Shown: one piece after another, positions 10,826-19,760 of the stretch
Position numbering within the stretch: position 1 is the first letter of the stretch
How the letters are laid out: each line of letters starts with the position of its first letter
From: Eurosta solidaginis
Taxonomy: Eukaryota; Arthropoda; Insecta; Diptera; Tephritidae
NCBI RefSeq assembly: GCF_040869045.1
Contig: NC_090319.1
Location: 377,843,601 to 377,907,600, forward strand
Direction of reading: 5' to 3'
DNA: 64,000 nucleotides
Translations under genes and position numbers: made by a program
Notes under the pieces: model-generated
The model's input: the letters and a program-made list of their open reading frames with translations, nothing else
The model's database searches: none
Told to the model about the DNA's origin: nothing

Positions 10826-13800
10826 TTAGCATGGCTGCATATCCTTCGCATGATATGTACCTAAGATCTTCCCGTCTAAGTCTTCCAAAACATAGTATGA
10901 CGAACCCAGCTTTTCTCGAACCCTAGCCCTGAGAAATGTTTTCGAAAGCTTTGAATTAAATTGCTTCGCCATATTGCTTTGTGCAAAGTTCCTACGTAAA
11001 ATCTCTTGCCCTGATTCGTATGTTATTTCCCGTGACCGTAGGTTATAATGATATTCATTGCGATCATGTGCTCTTTTCAGGTTTTGCCTAACAATATCTC
11101 GAATATCCAAAAGTTTGTCGGTACGTGTTTGATTGGTTTCTGCTATGCCCTCAGTGGTCATTTCAATATTCTTCAAAAGTTCATAAGAATCGCCGTGCAT
11201 CACCATATGTTGACCAAATAAAACAAAATAAGGACTATAACCTATCGATTGGTGGAAGGAGTTCCGAAGTGCCGCATTTATGCTGCTAAGGTGGCAGTCC
11301 CATTCTCGCTGATCGCTTTGTATGTACGCCCTCAAGGCCGCATTTATGGAGCGATTCAAGCGCTCTGAAGCGTTGCTCTGAGGCGAATACACCGCAGTCA
11401 GCGTATGCTTGACCCCACACTTTGTCAAAAACGCATCGAACTCCTTCGACCGAAACTGACTACCATTGTCGCTTACCACAAATTCCGGTACACCAAACAC
11501 ATCAAAGACTTGCTCCTTCATAAACCTTACAATTGCACTTGTCGTGAACTTCTTTAAGGGGCACAGGAAACTGAATTTAGATAGGTGATCCAAAACAACC
11601 AGAATGCCTATAAATCCATTTTTCGATCTGGGAAAAGGACCGATTATATCAACATATAGGCGTTGAAATATCCGTTCTACGGGTTTAATCTTTCCCATTG
11701 GTGGACGTAAAACATTGGTAGGGTACTTCGTCATTTTACACACCTGACAGTTGTTCACATATTCTTTCACTGATCGGTATAAACCGGGCCAATAGAAGTA
11801 ACGACGCACCCTTTCTACCGTTTTAGTTACACCTCCATGTGCGCTAGTGGGAATGTCATGCGCCTGCTTCAAAACCTCTGTTCGAAGAGATTTGGGAACA
11901 ACCAATTTCCATGTAGCATTCTCCTCAACCGAATCGCCGGAATAGAACTCAGTACGATGATAAATGAATTTATCTGAGATTTTGAAGTCGGGATACTTTT
12001 CTGAATTCTCTAACAATTTCACCTTCAGTTCAACATACTCTGGTTCATCAAACGCTTCTGAAGCTAGATCGATGTCTGGTGCATAATCTATCTCAATGAC
12101 CGCAACTATCTCATCCTCGCAGTGAACGCGTGAAAGAGCGTCGGGTACAACATTAGCACTGCCTTTCCTGTGCTCAATAGTGAAATGAAACCCCTGAAAC
12201 TTTAACGCCCACCTGGCCAAACGTCCACTTAAGTCGGTTTGGTTCATCAACCAGCGCAAACTCGCATGATCAGTTATTACTGTAAATTGTTGCCCTTCCA
12301 CATACGCTCGGAACTTTTTAATAGCCAGTACTGCCGCCAAACACTCACGTTCTGTCACGGAATAATTTTGTTGAGCCTTATTTAACTTTTGTGACATATA
12401 CGCAATGGGTATCTCTACGCCTTCATCATTCTCTTGCGCTAGAACGGCACCCACGCCATGATCGCTAGCGTCGCATTGAATAATGAACGGTTTTTTAAAG
12501 TTAGGATTGGCTAAGAAAGGTGCAGTCGTAAGCTTGTCTCTAATGTCGTCAAAAGACCGTTGCGCTTCGTCTGACCAGGTAAAAGTCTTTGCCTTTTTCA
12601 GCAGTTCGGTCAAGGAATGCGTTACCTCAGCAAAATTGCGAATGAACCTTCTATACCAGCCTACCATGCCCAAAAATCTGCGAAGTTGCTTCACAGTTTT
12701 TGGTACCGGGTAGTCTGCTATAGCTGATACTTTTTCAATGTCTGTCTTTAGTGTTCCTTTCCCAACAACGTAGCCTAGGTAGCGCACCTCGTTTAAGCAA
12801 AACTTGCTTTTTGCGATATATATCGTAAGACCAGCTTTGCGGATGTGAGCGGCAACTTCTCTAAGTAACTTAATGTGATCTTCGAAACTCTCGGACAGCA
12901 GAAGCAGATCGTCTAAGTAAACGAAAACATTCTCTTTAAGATTGTATGGGATAACGCGATCCATCAACCTACACATCGTTTGGGGTGCATTGCACAGGCC
13001 GAACGGCATCACAGTGTATTGGTATAGTGGTCGATTTGGCACTGTGAAAGCCGTTTTTTCGCGAGAATTCATTTCCAGAGGGATCTGCCAGAAGGCATCT
13101 TTCAGGTCCAGACTAGAAATGAATTCCGCTCGTGGTAACCTGGACAATATACCCTCGATGTGTGGCAGAGGATACGCGTCTTTCACTGTAAGAGCATTAA
13201 GCTTTCTACTGTCTAAGCAAAGTCGCACCTTTCCAGGTTTACGGACTAAAACCACTGGTGAAGGCCACGGACTATTGGACTCCTCTATAACCCCAAGCGA
13301 TAGCATACGGTCGATTTCGTCGCACATCAGTTTCTCTACTGCAGGCGAAATCGGAAAATGCCGTTGCTTGACGGGTTTAGATTCACCAACATCGATGGCA
13401 TGCTCCACCAGTGAGGTTTTGCCGAGACCGTGTACTTCAAAACTTGGAAAACATGCTATAGCAGAGTTAAGGATAGATTCCTGTTGGCAATTTAAAGCGT
13501 GTCTATTGGGAACTGATCCACCTATACTAACTTCGCTAATAACATTTACTGCGATCTTAAATGCCTTCCAAAAGTCTATTCCAAGGTATAGATTTTGAAC
13601 CAGAGAAGGGATTAAATAAAATTCGATCAGATGCGACTCAGACTTGTACGTCACGTTGAGTTTTATTATACCCGCCACATCTTGTCTAGAACCGTCTGCT
13701 GTTCGAACACATGACCGTATCCTTTTAACGCCTTTGTCTTCAGCTAATAGCTCAGTTGCTAAATCAGCACCGATACAACTAACTGGCGCTCCTGAATCAA

Positions 13801-14155
13801 GCAATCCAAGGTAGGTTTTATTAAAAATAGTTACTGAAGCATATGGTCTAAGATCATTTGCTTGTTGGAAGATTTGAGAAATGGAACTTAAACTCTTTTG
13901 TTTCGACTTTATTGTCGACCAAAACTTACCTGCTCTCTCCGCAGATCGAGTACGTTTAAAGATCTCTTCTCGTGTTTGTCGGTAAGCTAAAAGTCTTTGA
14001 TGGAGTGGTTTAATCGGGAACAACGGTGGAATAGGTCTGGAAACTTGTCTATCATTTTTAAGGATGGTTACAGGAATGTTCGATTCTCGGCACCCGATTG
14101 TCAGTTGGGATGTCTGCTCCTGTTGCCGACATCCCTCACTCGGTTTTCCGAACTG
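10826..14155 (-). CDS. pol: Pol polyprotein: protease, RT, RNase H, integrase
   Basis: The frame is open from 14155 to the stop at 10826. It overlaps gag by 55 nt in the -1 frame and has no early ATG, so it is probably made as a Gag-Pol fusion by frameshifting. The residue numbers below start at the TTG at 14023. Protease: LLDSGAP (Asp76). RT: SLDLKDAFWQIP (Asp306), MPFGLCNAP, and YLDD (Asp371/Asp372). RNase H: QCDAS (518), TERE, ITDHASLRW (585), VPDALSR. Integrase: zinc finger His722, His729, Cys759, Cys762, and catalytic Asp792, Asp852, Glu887 with exactly 35 residues between the last two positions (D,D35E). The C terminus has the gypsy-type GKILGTYHAKDM end. No chromodomain and no env follow. 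All catalytic residues are present, so the enzyme set looks intact. Confidence 0.96.
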   Translation of the reverse strand, partial: QFGKPSEGCRQQEQTSQLTIGCRESNIPVTILKNDRQVSRPIPPLFPIKPLHQRLLAYRQTREEIFKRTRSAERAGKFWSTIKSKQKSLSSISQIFQQANDLRPYASVTIFNKTYLGLLDSGAPVSCIGADLATELLAEDKGVKRIRSCVRTADGSRQDVAGIIKLNVTYKSESHLIEFYLIPSLVQNLYLGIDFWKAFKIAVNVISEVSIGGSVPNRHALNCQQESILNSAIACFPSFEVHGLGKTSLVEHAIDVGESKPVKQRHFPISPAVEKLMCDEIDRMLSLGVIEESNSPWPSPVVLVRKPGKVRLCLDSRKLNALTVKDAYPLPHIEGILSRLPRAEFISSLDLKDAFWQIPLEMNSREKTAFTVPNRPLYQYTVMPFGLCNAPQTMCRLMDRVIPYNLKENVFVYLDDLLLLSESFEDHIKLLREVAAHIRKAGLTIYIAKSKFCLNEVRYLGYVVGKGTLKTDIEKVSAIADYPVPKTVKQLRRFLGMVGWYRRFIRNFAEVTHSLTELLKKAKTFTWSDEAQRSFDDIRDKLTTAPFLANPNFKKPFIIQCDASDHGVGAVLAQENDEGVEIPIAYMSQKLNKAQQNYSVTERECLAAVLAIKKFRAYVEGQQFTVITDHASLRWLMNQTDLSGRLARWALKFQGFHFTIEHRKGSANVVPDALSRVHCEDEIVAVIEIDYAPDIDLASEAFDEPEYVELKVKLLENSEKYPDFKISDKFIYHRTEFYSGDSVEENATWKLVVPKSLRTEVLKQAHDIPTSAHGGVTKTVERVRRYFYWPGLYRSVKEYVNNCQVCKMTKYPTNVLRPPMGKIKPVERIFQRLYVDIIGPFPRSKNGFIGILVVLDHLSKFSFLCPLKKFTTSAIVRFMKEQVFDVFGVPEFVVSDNGSQFRSKEFDAFLTKCGVKHTLTAVYSPQSNASERLNRSINAALRAYIQSDQREWDCHLSSINAALRNSFHQSIGYSPYFVLFGQHMVMHGDSYELLKNIEMTTEGIAETNQTRTDKLLDIRDIVRQNLKRAHDRNEYHYNLRSREITYESGQEILRRNFAQSNMAKQFNSKLSKTFLRARVREKLGSSYYVLEDLDGKILGTYHAKDMQPC

Positions 14156-15585
14156 TTACATTTAGGGCAATTCGGTAAGAAGAACGCGATCAGCCCGCAG
14201 CCGTAACAGAAAACGCGCCTAGGTTTGATACACTTTTTATAGTCGTGTCCAAGTTCGTCACAGTTCCAACACTTTCTAGGTTCCACTGAATTGGGAACAT
14301 GGTTGCTATCGAGAGCAGAAACTTCTTCTAAATCAACTTCTTCCACCTCTGCTACCTGCCTTCGTTGCCCATAAAACGGCCTCGTTTGTTGAGATTTTCC
14401 TTGCATCTCAGCGAAAAGATTTTCGCGTCGTCGACAGGATCTTCGCAGCTCGAATATAGTGCGAATATCCAAATGCAAAAGCTCTAAACGAATGTCCGGT
14501 TGTAAATTCCGTATAATAGTTTCAACCATCTCGTGTTCAGTTAAAGGTCTACGCAATCCGTCTGCTATATTCATAATCGAATCAAGATAGGTCTCAAACG
14601 ATTCCCCACTTTTCTGCTTCCTATTACGAATAGTCTCTAATATATCGAAATCTGTTCTAAAATCTTTGAAGTATCTACGCATGTCATCGCATATGTCTGC
14701 CCAATCAAGTGCGTTTGCTGAACGATGATAACGCCAGAACCAGCGTTTGGCCTTGCCTTCAAACAGCACATGAATGTTTTGACATAATATATTGAAATCC
14801 CCACGAAGAGTAGACCGAGTTAAAGCGTTAACCCTATATATAAACTCATCTACCGTAATGCTATCGAGCGACCCGTCAAATGATAGTTTCCAACCGGAAA
14901 CTATCTTCGCAGCTACAGATACTGGAAGAGTATCCCCATTAGAACGAAAACGTACAGCATTCACGTTCTCGCGATTTTCGTGAACAGAAGGTAACCCATT
15001 TTCAACTACTACTCGATGGTTTTCAGTACCGGGACGCGACGCGTTCAAATTCAGGTTACTCAAGTTACTTCCAAGAGAATCTGCTACTGCCCTACTGATC
15101 TCCTCTCGTATTTGTCTAGATGCACGTTCTTCGTATTCCCTGAAGGACTCTTCTAACATACTCCGCATATGCCTTTGATTAACACCCTGACCTGAGGGTT
15201 GCGGACTTCGTGTATGATTTCCACGATTCCTACCACGCCAATTCCCCTGGTTCGGTATACGAGTATTTGATGACAATTCGTTACCCCTAGACCTTGTCAA
15301 CGGACCCTCTCGTCTTGGTATTGCACCTTGACTAGTAGAAGCATCTAAACTTGTTGTTGGATCTTGCTCGTTGAAACTTTTTAAAGATTCGGTTTCACAC
15401 GAGCGCCTACATAAAGGACAAGCATTATTTTCAGTCAACCACCTAGTTATGCAAGCTCGATGGAATATATGTTGGCAAGGAGTCATGCAACCATTCTCTT
15501 CGGAGATTTCCTCGTTACAAATGGTACATATTCCATACTGACCATTTAAGTTCACTAAATCATCAGAGCTATGCCGAACTGCCAT
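14101..15585 (-). CDS. gag: Gag with N-terminal RING-H2 finger and CCHC knuckle
   Basis: 494 aa from the ATG at 15585. Residues 20-59 form a full RING-H2: Cys20, Cys23, Cys37, His39, His42, Cys45, Cys56, Cys59, with the hydrophobic Ile22, Trp49 and Pro57 that contact E2 enzymes in known RING ligases. A Gly/Arg/Ser/Asn-rich linker (about 85-140) and a charged helix (about 140-172) lead to the retrotransposon Gag core (about 228-395: GWKLSFDG, FEGKAKRWFWRY, FETYLDSIMNIADGL). Knuckle 1 is canonical (Cys439, Cys442, His447, Cys452). Knuckle 2 has Cys460, Cys463, Cys473 but Phe468 where His is expected. Gag builds the cytoplasmic particle that packages element RNA. E3 ubiquitin-ligase activity is inferred from RING residues only. 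Confidence 0.93.
   Translation of the reverse strand: MAVRHSSDDLVNLNGQYGICTICNEEISEENGCMTPCQHIFHRACITRWLTENNACPLCRRSCETESLKSFNEQDPTTSLDASTSQGAIPRREGPLTRSRGNELSSNTRIPNQGNWRGRNRGNHTRSPQPSGQGVNQRHMRSMLEESFREYEERASRQIREEISRAVADSLGSNLSNLNLNASRPGTENHRVVVENGLPSVHENRENVNAVRFRSNGDTLPVSVAAKIVSGWKLSFDGSLDSITVDEFIYRVNALTRSTLRGDFNILCQNIHVLFEGKAKRWFWRYHRSANALDWADICDDMRRYFKDFRTDFDILETIRNRKQKSGESFETYLDSIMNIADGLRRPLTEHEMVETIIRNLQPDIRLELLHLDIRTIFELRRSCRRRENLFAEMQGKSQQTRPFYGQRRQVAEVEEVDLEEVSALDSNHVPNSVEPRKCWNCDELGHDYKKCIKPRRVFCYGCGLIAFFLPNCPKCNSSENRVRDVGNRSRHPN
14143..14149 (-). promoter_or_regulatory. Candidate -1 frameshift heptamer (G GAA AAC) in the gag/pol overlap
   Basis: In the gag frame the minus strand reads TCG GAA AAC CGA. 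Slipping back one base at GAA-AAC enters the pol frame, which is open downstream and closed by a stop 7-9 nt upstream of the heptamer. The A-site slip (AAC to AAA) is good. The P-site slip (GAA to GGA) is imperfect, so this is a weak candidate. Other sites within 14101-14155 are possible. Confidence 0.35.
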
Positions 15586-16224
15586 TATTATTTTCTAACC
15601 AAAAAAAATCAACTAATCAAAAAAAAATTTTTTTTTTTCTCTAAATTTTACACCCTGCTCTTTGCAAATTTAATGTAAAAGAATGAAATATAAATTGTTG
15701 TACTAAGTAGCTTTCCGCATCTGAATAAAAAGGGATGTGAGAGTGATTCTAGTTAAGCCTTCGTCCGTGGAAAATATTGGTTCGATCTAGCATTCCCGTT
15801 TAAATTAACTATTAAATTGAATTAAAATAAATTCTTTATAACCGGTATCAACACTCAAAGCAGTGTTTGACTGATATTTCCACATTATGTGAATTTATTT
15901 TACCCCCCCTCGACATTAGTTTGTTGCTTGACTGGTTACGGAACCGGTGAAACCCCAGTTGCCCCAATTCCAAGTCATGACATCAGAATTAAAAGAAAAT
16001 ATATGTTTATAATAATTCGATTAGATTGCGAAAGGTTAGATTAACTAATTTAAGTTAACTCTTCCTAATTCCAAACACCTCCAATCAACTGAAAACTAGA
16101 AGTTCTTCTTAATTGGTTAGTAAATAGGCCAAAGCTATCGTTGATACTAAATTCCAAATCAAGAGCAAATTCCCAAAAAAATACAAATTTTATAAAGGAC
16201 CTCAAGAGATAAACCTCTTAGGGG
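15586..16224 (-). other. 5' leader of the LTR element
   Basis: Non-coding stretch between the primer site and gag. Poly-A/T runs lie at 15601-15641 just upstream of the gag ATG. This is where a packaging signal would be expected, but none can be identified by eye. Confidence 0.6.
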
Positions 16225-16242
16225 CCCCACACTTGGACGCCA
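16225..16242 (-). promoter_or_regulatory. Primer-binding site, tRNA-Lys-like
   Basis: Five A residues after the end of the 5' LTR, the minus strand reads TGGCGTCCAAGTGTGGGG. TGG pairs with a tRNA CCA end, and the rest resembles the complement of a tRNA-Lys 3' end (TGGCGCCCAACGTGGGGC), with one substitution and a small shift. The tRNA assignment is inference; the position is firm. Confidence 0.7.
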
Positions 16243-16247
16243 TTTTT

Positions 16248-18989
16248 TGTGATGGAGTTAACCTGACTAAGCTACCTCTGACGAGGTCCTGTACGTGACG
16301 AAGCGTGCATGCTAGCTAAAACCAGGTCTGAGCTCGCCGGGTTGGGGTGGTCCTTGCTTGTCACATGTGTACAGGGGTCAACCTAACACACAAAAGAAAT
16401 TCATGCACATATTTGAATAGAACCAGGCAAAATAAATCTAAACACTTTAACCCCGAAAATCCCTAAAGATAAGACAGACAACCGGAAACGGAATAAACCG
16501 GTGATGCAGCCGATCGAACCCGGGAAGCAATAAAGCCGCTTCCTTTCTCTCCTCCTACCCAACCATGAGAAATATTTTTTTTTTTTGACGTTAATCCCTA
16601 AACCCAACCATGAGAAATATTTTTTTTTTTGACGTTAATCCCTAAACCCAACCATACCTAAAGAAGACCTAGATCACCTCACATCCCTTTTAAATAAAAA
16701 AATTAGCACCGATTCATTTTAAAATGTTACAATTCATTTACATATTTATTCAAGTTTTATATGTACGTATATAAATGTTGCTTTAATTTAGTCAAATCGC
16801 TGAACAATATTTCAGAGGTTTTAAATTAACATTTTCGAGCATCCCTAATACATTCGGGATATTTATCAACATTTATAAATTAAGTTACATACATACGCAT
16901 TACGCTATGCATTCCTAATTTCCAATTTTAAACAGAAACAGAACTAATGAATATGTTATAATGTATGTATGTAATTCTAATTGGAATCGAAGAAAGAAAA
17001 AAAAATACCTCAAAGAGAAAAAAAAAAACTTTAGTAGTGGCAACGACAAATAGTTATAACTATGCCGATAGTTATAAAATAGAAGGAGAGTATCGCGAGC
17101 ACTCTCTTATGTATGTGCAAAAACTTAAATTTCTTTACTTTACTTCCCTCCATACGCGACTCTATTTCCACAAACGCATTGTAAATGAAAAGCAAAATTA
17201 AGATAGAATCAGTTAAAGAGTACTTACCATGACCTCCAACGTTGTCAGCAGGCGCCCGTGAGTTCCGTTGCTAGATAAATGAATAGGTAAATTCTCTCTT
17301 CTCTCACAAGTTTTAACTTTACTTTGAATTCTTATTAGAATTTTCCGCGTTTTCTTTTACTAATCACATATATGTATATGCGTAAATTCTCGTTGCAACC
17401 AGAAAATGACAATACCCTATCTCATGGGGGGTTTTTTTTCTTTTTTTTTTTTTTTTTTTTCTCTTTTTTTTGAACAGGTCTAAGCTTTCATTAGTTAATT
17501 CTCATTTAATTAAGTAGGTATATATATATATATATATGTATATATATTTTCTTTTATATTTTCTTTATTATTGCTATCAGTTACATTGTTTTTAAGTTCT
17601 ATCTTTTTACAAGGAACCCACCAATCGTTGATTAAAAACTAAAATACCTACAATTCGCTTTGCTAGTGGAAAGCATGGCGCTACCAAATTAGGGTTTCTT
17701 GTTTAATTTTAAACGTAATTTACTCTTAAACATAATTAGGGAGTATATTGCAAGATAACCCCTTTTGAGAAATCAACACAAAATTAATTTGGATGTGAAA
17801 GAAGAAACAACTTTATATTAAATACATTTGTCTTGTTAATTGCTCCTAACTTTACTTTACAGATTTAGACGTTGCCAAATAATCATTTTATGGTGGATTT
17901 TAAAAAAACTGAGTTACCTCCTTTTGATAGGGAGCGTCTCATGAAATCACCTTGAAATAGCAATATTTTATAGTAATATATAGGTATTTGGTTTTAAGAC
18001 CCAATATTACGAATTTTATATAAGAAACTTTATTGTATTTTTACTCCTATGCCCTTTGCTTTCGTTCGCTTAAGTTAATTTAGTCAAATTTCCATTTTTT
18101 TTTCTTCTATACCCATGTATTTATATACTTATATGCATTTGTGCACATGTTTAGATGCCGAGGAATATATTCACTTTCATAGCGGAAAATAAGTTAAAGT
18201 GTTTTTGTTTCGATAATTGTAAACTTTTACTGAAAATTATATTAAATTTTTAATTGTTTCCGCTTTTTTTTCTGTTGCTGTTGTGGTCTTTCTACATTTT
18301 CATTTTCTTTTATGTACACTTATATCAATATAGGTTTTTAGGTAACATTAAGGTAATGTTAAGACAACTTTTAGGGTAGTTTAAGTTAAATTTAAATTAG
18401 CCTTTTAGTTTTAGGTTCACATTAAATTAGTTTGTAAGCTAGTCTTAAAATCGCCCAAACAACTAAAACCTGAGGGAACTCTTGGGTGGCACGTGGTTCT
18501 GTCCGTAGACTGATGAAATTTGTCCATTTCGCTGCTTCAGGAACGCCGAGGAACTCCTTTCCAGCACTAGGGATTAATTATTACTTTTAATAGCCGCGGT
18601 TTATTATTTTTTCTTCCGTTTTATTAAAAATTTTTTTCTTAAGAATTATTTTTTTTTTCGTTTACCAATGACCGCGTTACTTGGTGACCATGCACCGTGG
18701 ACAATAAAAAAATTAACTCACGAGAACGTCTTTACAGCTTCATATCTCCAACCAGAAAGAAGGAGATCAATTTTGCGGAAATCGATCGTGCTCTCCTCTA
18801 TATCTCCTCCATTCTCAAACCCATCATGCACGCAGTTAGACCGTTTGCCACAGGTGTTGCCACTCAATTATGTTTTGTAACTTTAACCATATGACGGCCA
18901 ATGAAGCTAACTACCTACCTTTCTGATTTAGGACACACCTATGAATATTTCTATCAGAAAAGGTTTTCAAAAACTAAGCCGCGCTCACA
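16248..18989 (-). repeat. 5' LTR (right in window), 2742 bp
   Basis: Near-identical to 8026-10761. The clear differences are G/C near 17344 and T/A near 18811, one base in an A-run near 16700, and longer T and A homopolymers. Followed by CTAC (18990-18993), the second target duplication. It should hold the element promoter; no convincing core motif was picked out. Confidence 0.97.
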
Positions 18990-19760
18990 CTACCTCAGAG
19001 TTTAAGGAATTTGCAGTGGCCGACTCATTCCAAAACCTTTAATATATAGTGCGATTTGCCTAACATGTTATGGGGGTATTTCATAGTCTATATTAATATA
19101 AGAGAAACTTATCTTTCCTGATAGTGGACCAAGGACCGAACTATTAAAAAAAAATGGATTGTGCAAATTGTTTGAAATTTGTCCAAGAGTACTTCCTTGA
19201 ATAGCTTGTTATTACAAAATACTGTCTTTTTGGTCAGTAGACCTGGACAACTGGTTCAATGATTCAAAAATCCCTTACATATGGTACGATTTTCATACTA
19301 GTAACTAGATCAGGGGTTGACTTTTTGTAATAAATCGTATTAATGCTGCGATTTTCTTGATATTTGCCTAGCTTAATCTTTGAGAAACTTTTCTTTCCGG
19401 CAAGTGAACTAGCGGCCGACTTATTCCAAAAAATTTAATGTATGATACGAATTCCTTGAAATTTGAATAGCTTATTAGATGAGGGAGAAACTTCTATTTC
19501 TCGAAACTTGACCAGAGAACGATGTATTCTTAAAAAAAAAAAAATAGTGCGAATTGTTAGAAATTTGTTGAACGGTACTTTCTTGATTAATGGACCAGTT
19601 GTCGACCGATTCGAAAGACTCTTATTTATGGTACGATTTATTTAAAATATAGTACAGGGCTTCCTTTTTTACGAGCTTAATATTTGAGGTTTTTACTTTC
19701 CGGCAAGAGGACCAGGGTCCGAACAATTTGTTCGTGATTTATTTGAATATCACTTTATAA
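18990..19760. repeat. Degenerate tandem array, right part
   Basis: Recurring phrases: 'gagaaacttatctttcc', 'gagaaacttttctttccgg', 'agtggaccaaggaccgaac', 'aagtgaactagcggccga'. The first bases continue the repeat interrupted at 8025, as expected for a pre-insertion site. Non-coding. Confidence 0.7.

Larger units (their letters stand above)
8026..18989 (-). mobile_element. Complete Ty3/gypsy-type LTR retrotransposon with RING-H2 Gag
   Basis: An element of 10,964 bp read on the minus strand: LTR, about 0.66-kb leader with primer site, gag, pol in the -1 frame, LTR, with no env. The two LTRs (2736 and 2742 bp) start TGTGA and end TCACA and differ by only about two substitutions plus homopolymer-length changes, so insertion is recent. 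Both ORFs are uninterrupted, so the copy looks potentially active. Its size, very long LTRs and lack of env recall Ulysses/Osvaldo-type elements of Drosophila. That affinity is an inference from layout and needs an RT tree. Confidence 0.96.

Noticed and set aside
12942..13598. 218-codon plus-strand frame inside pol
   Set aside because: Antisense shadow of the conserved pol frame on the minus strand.
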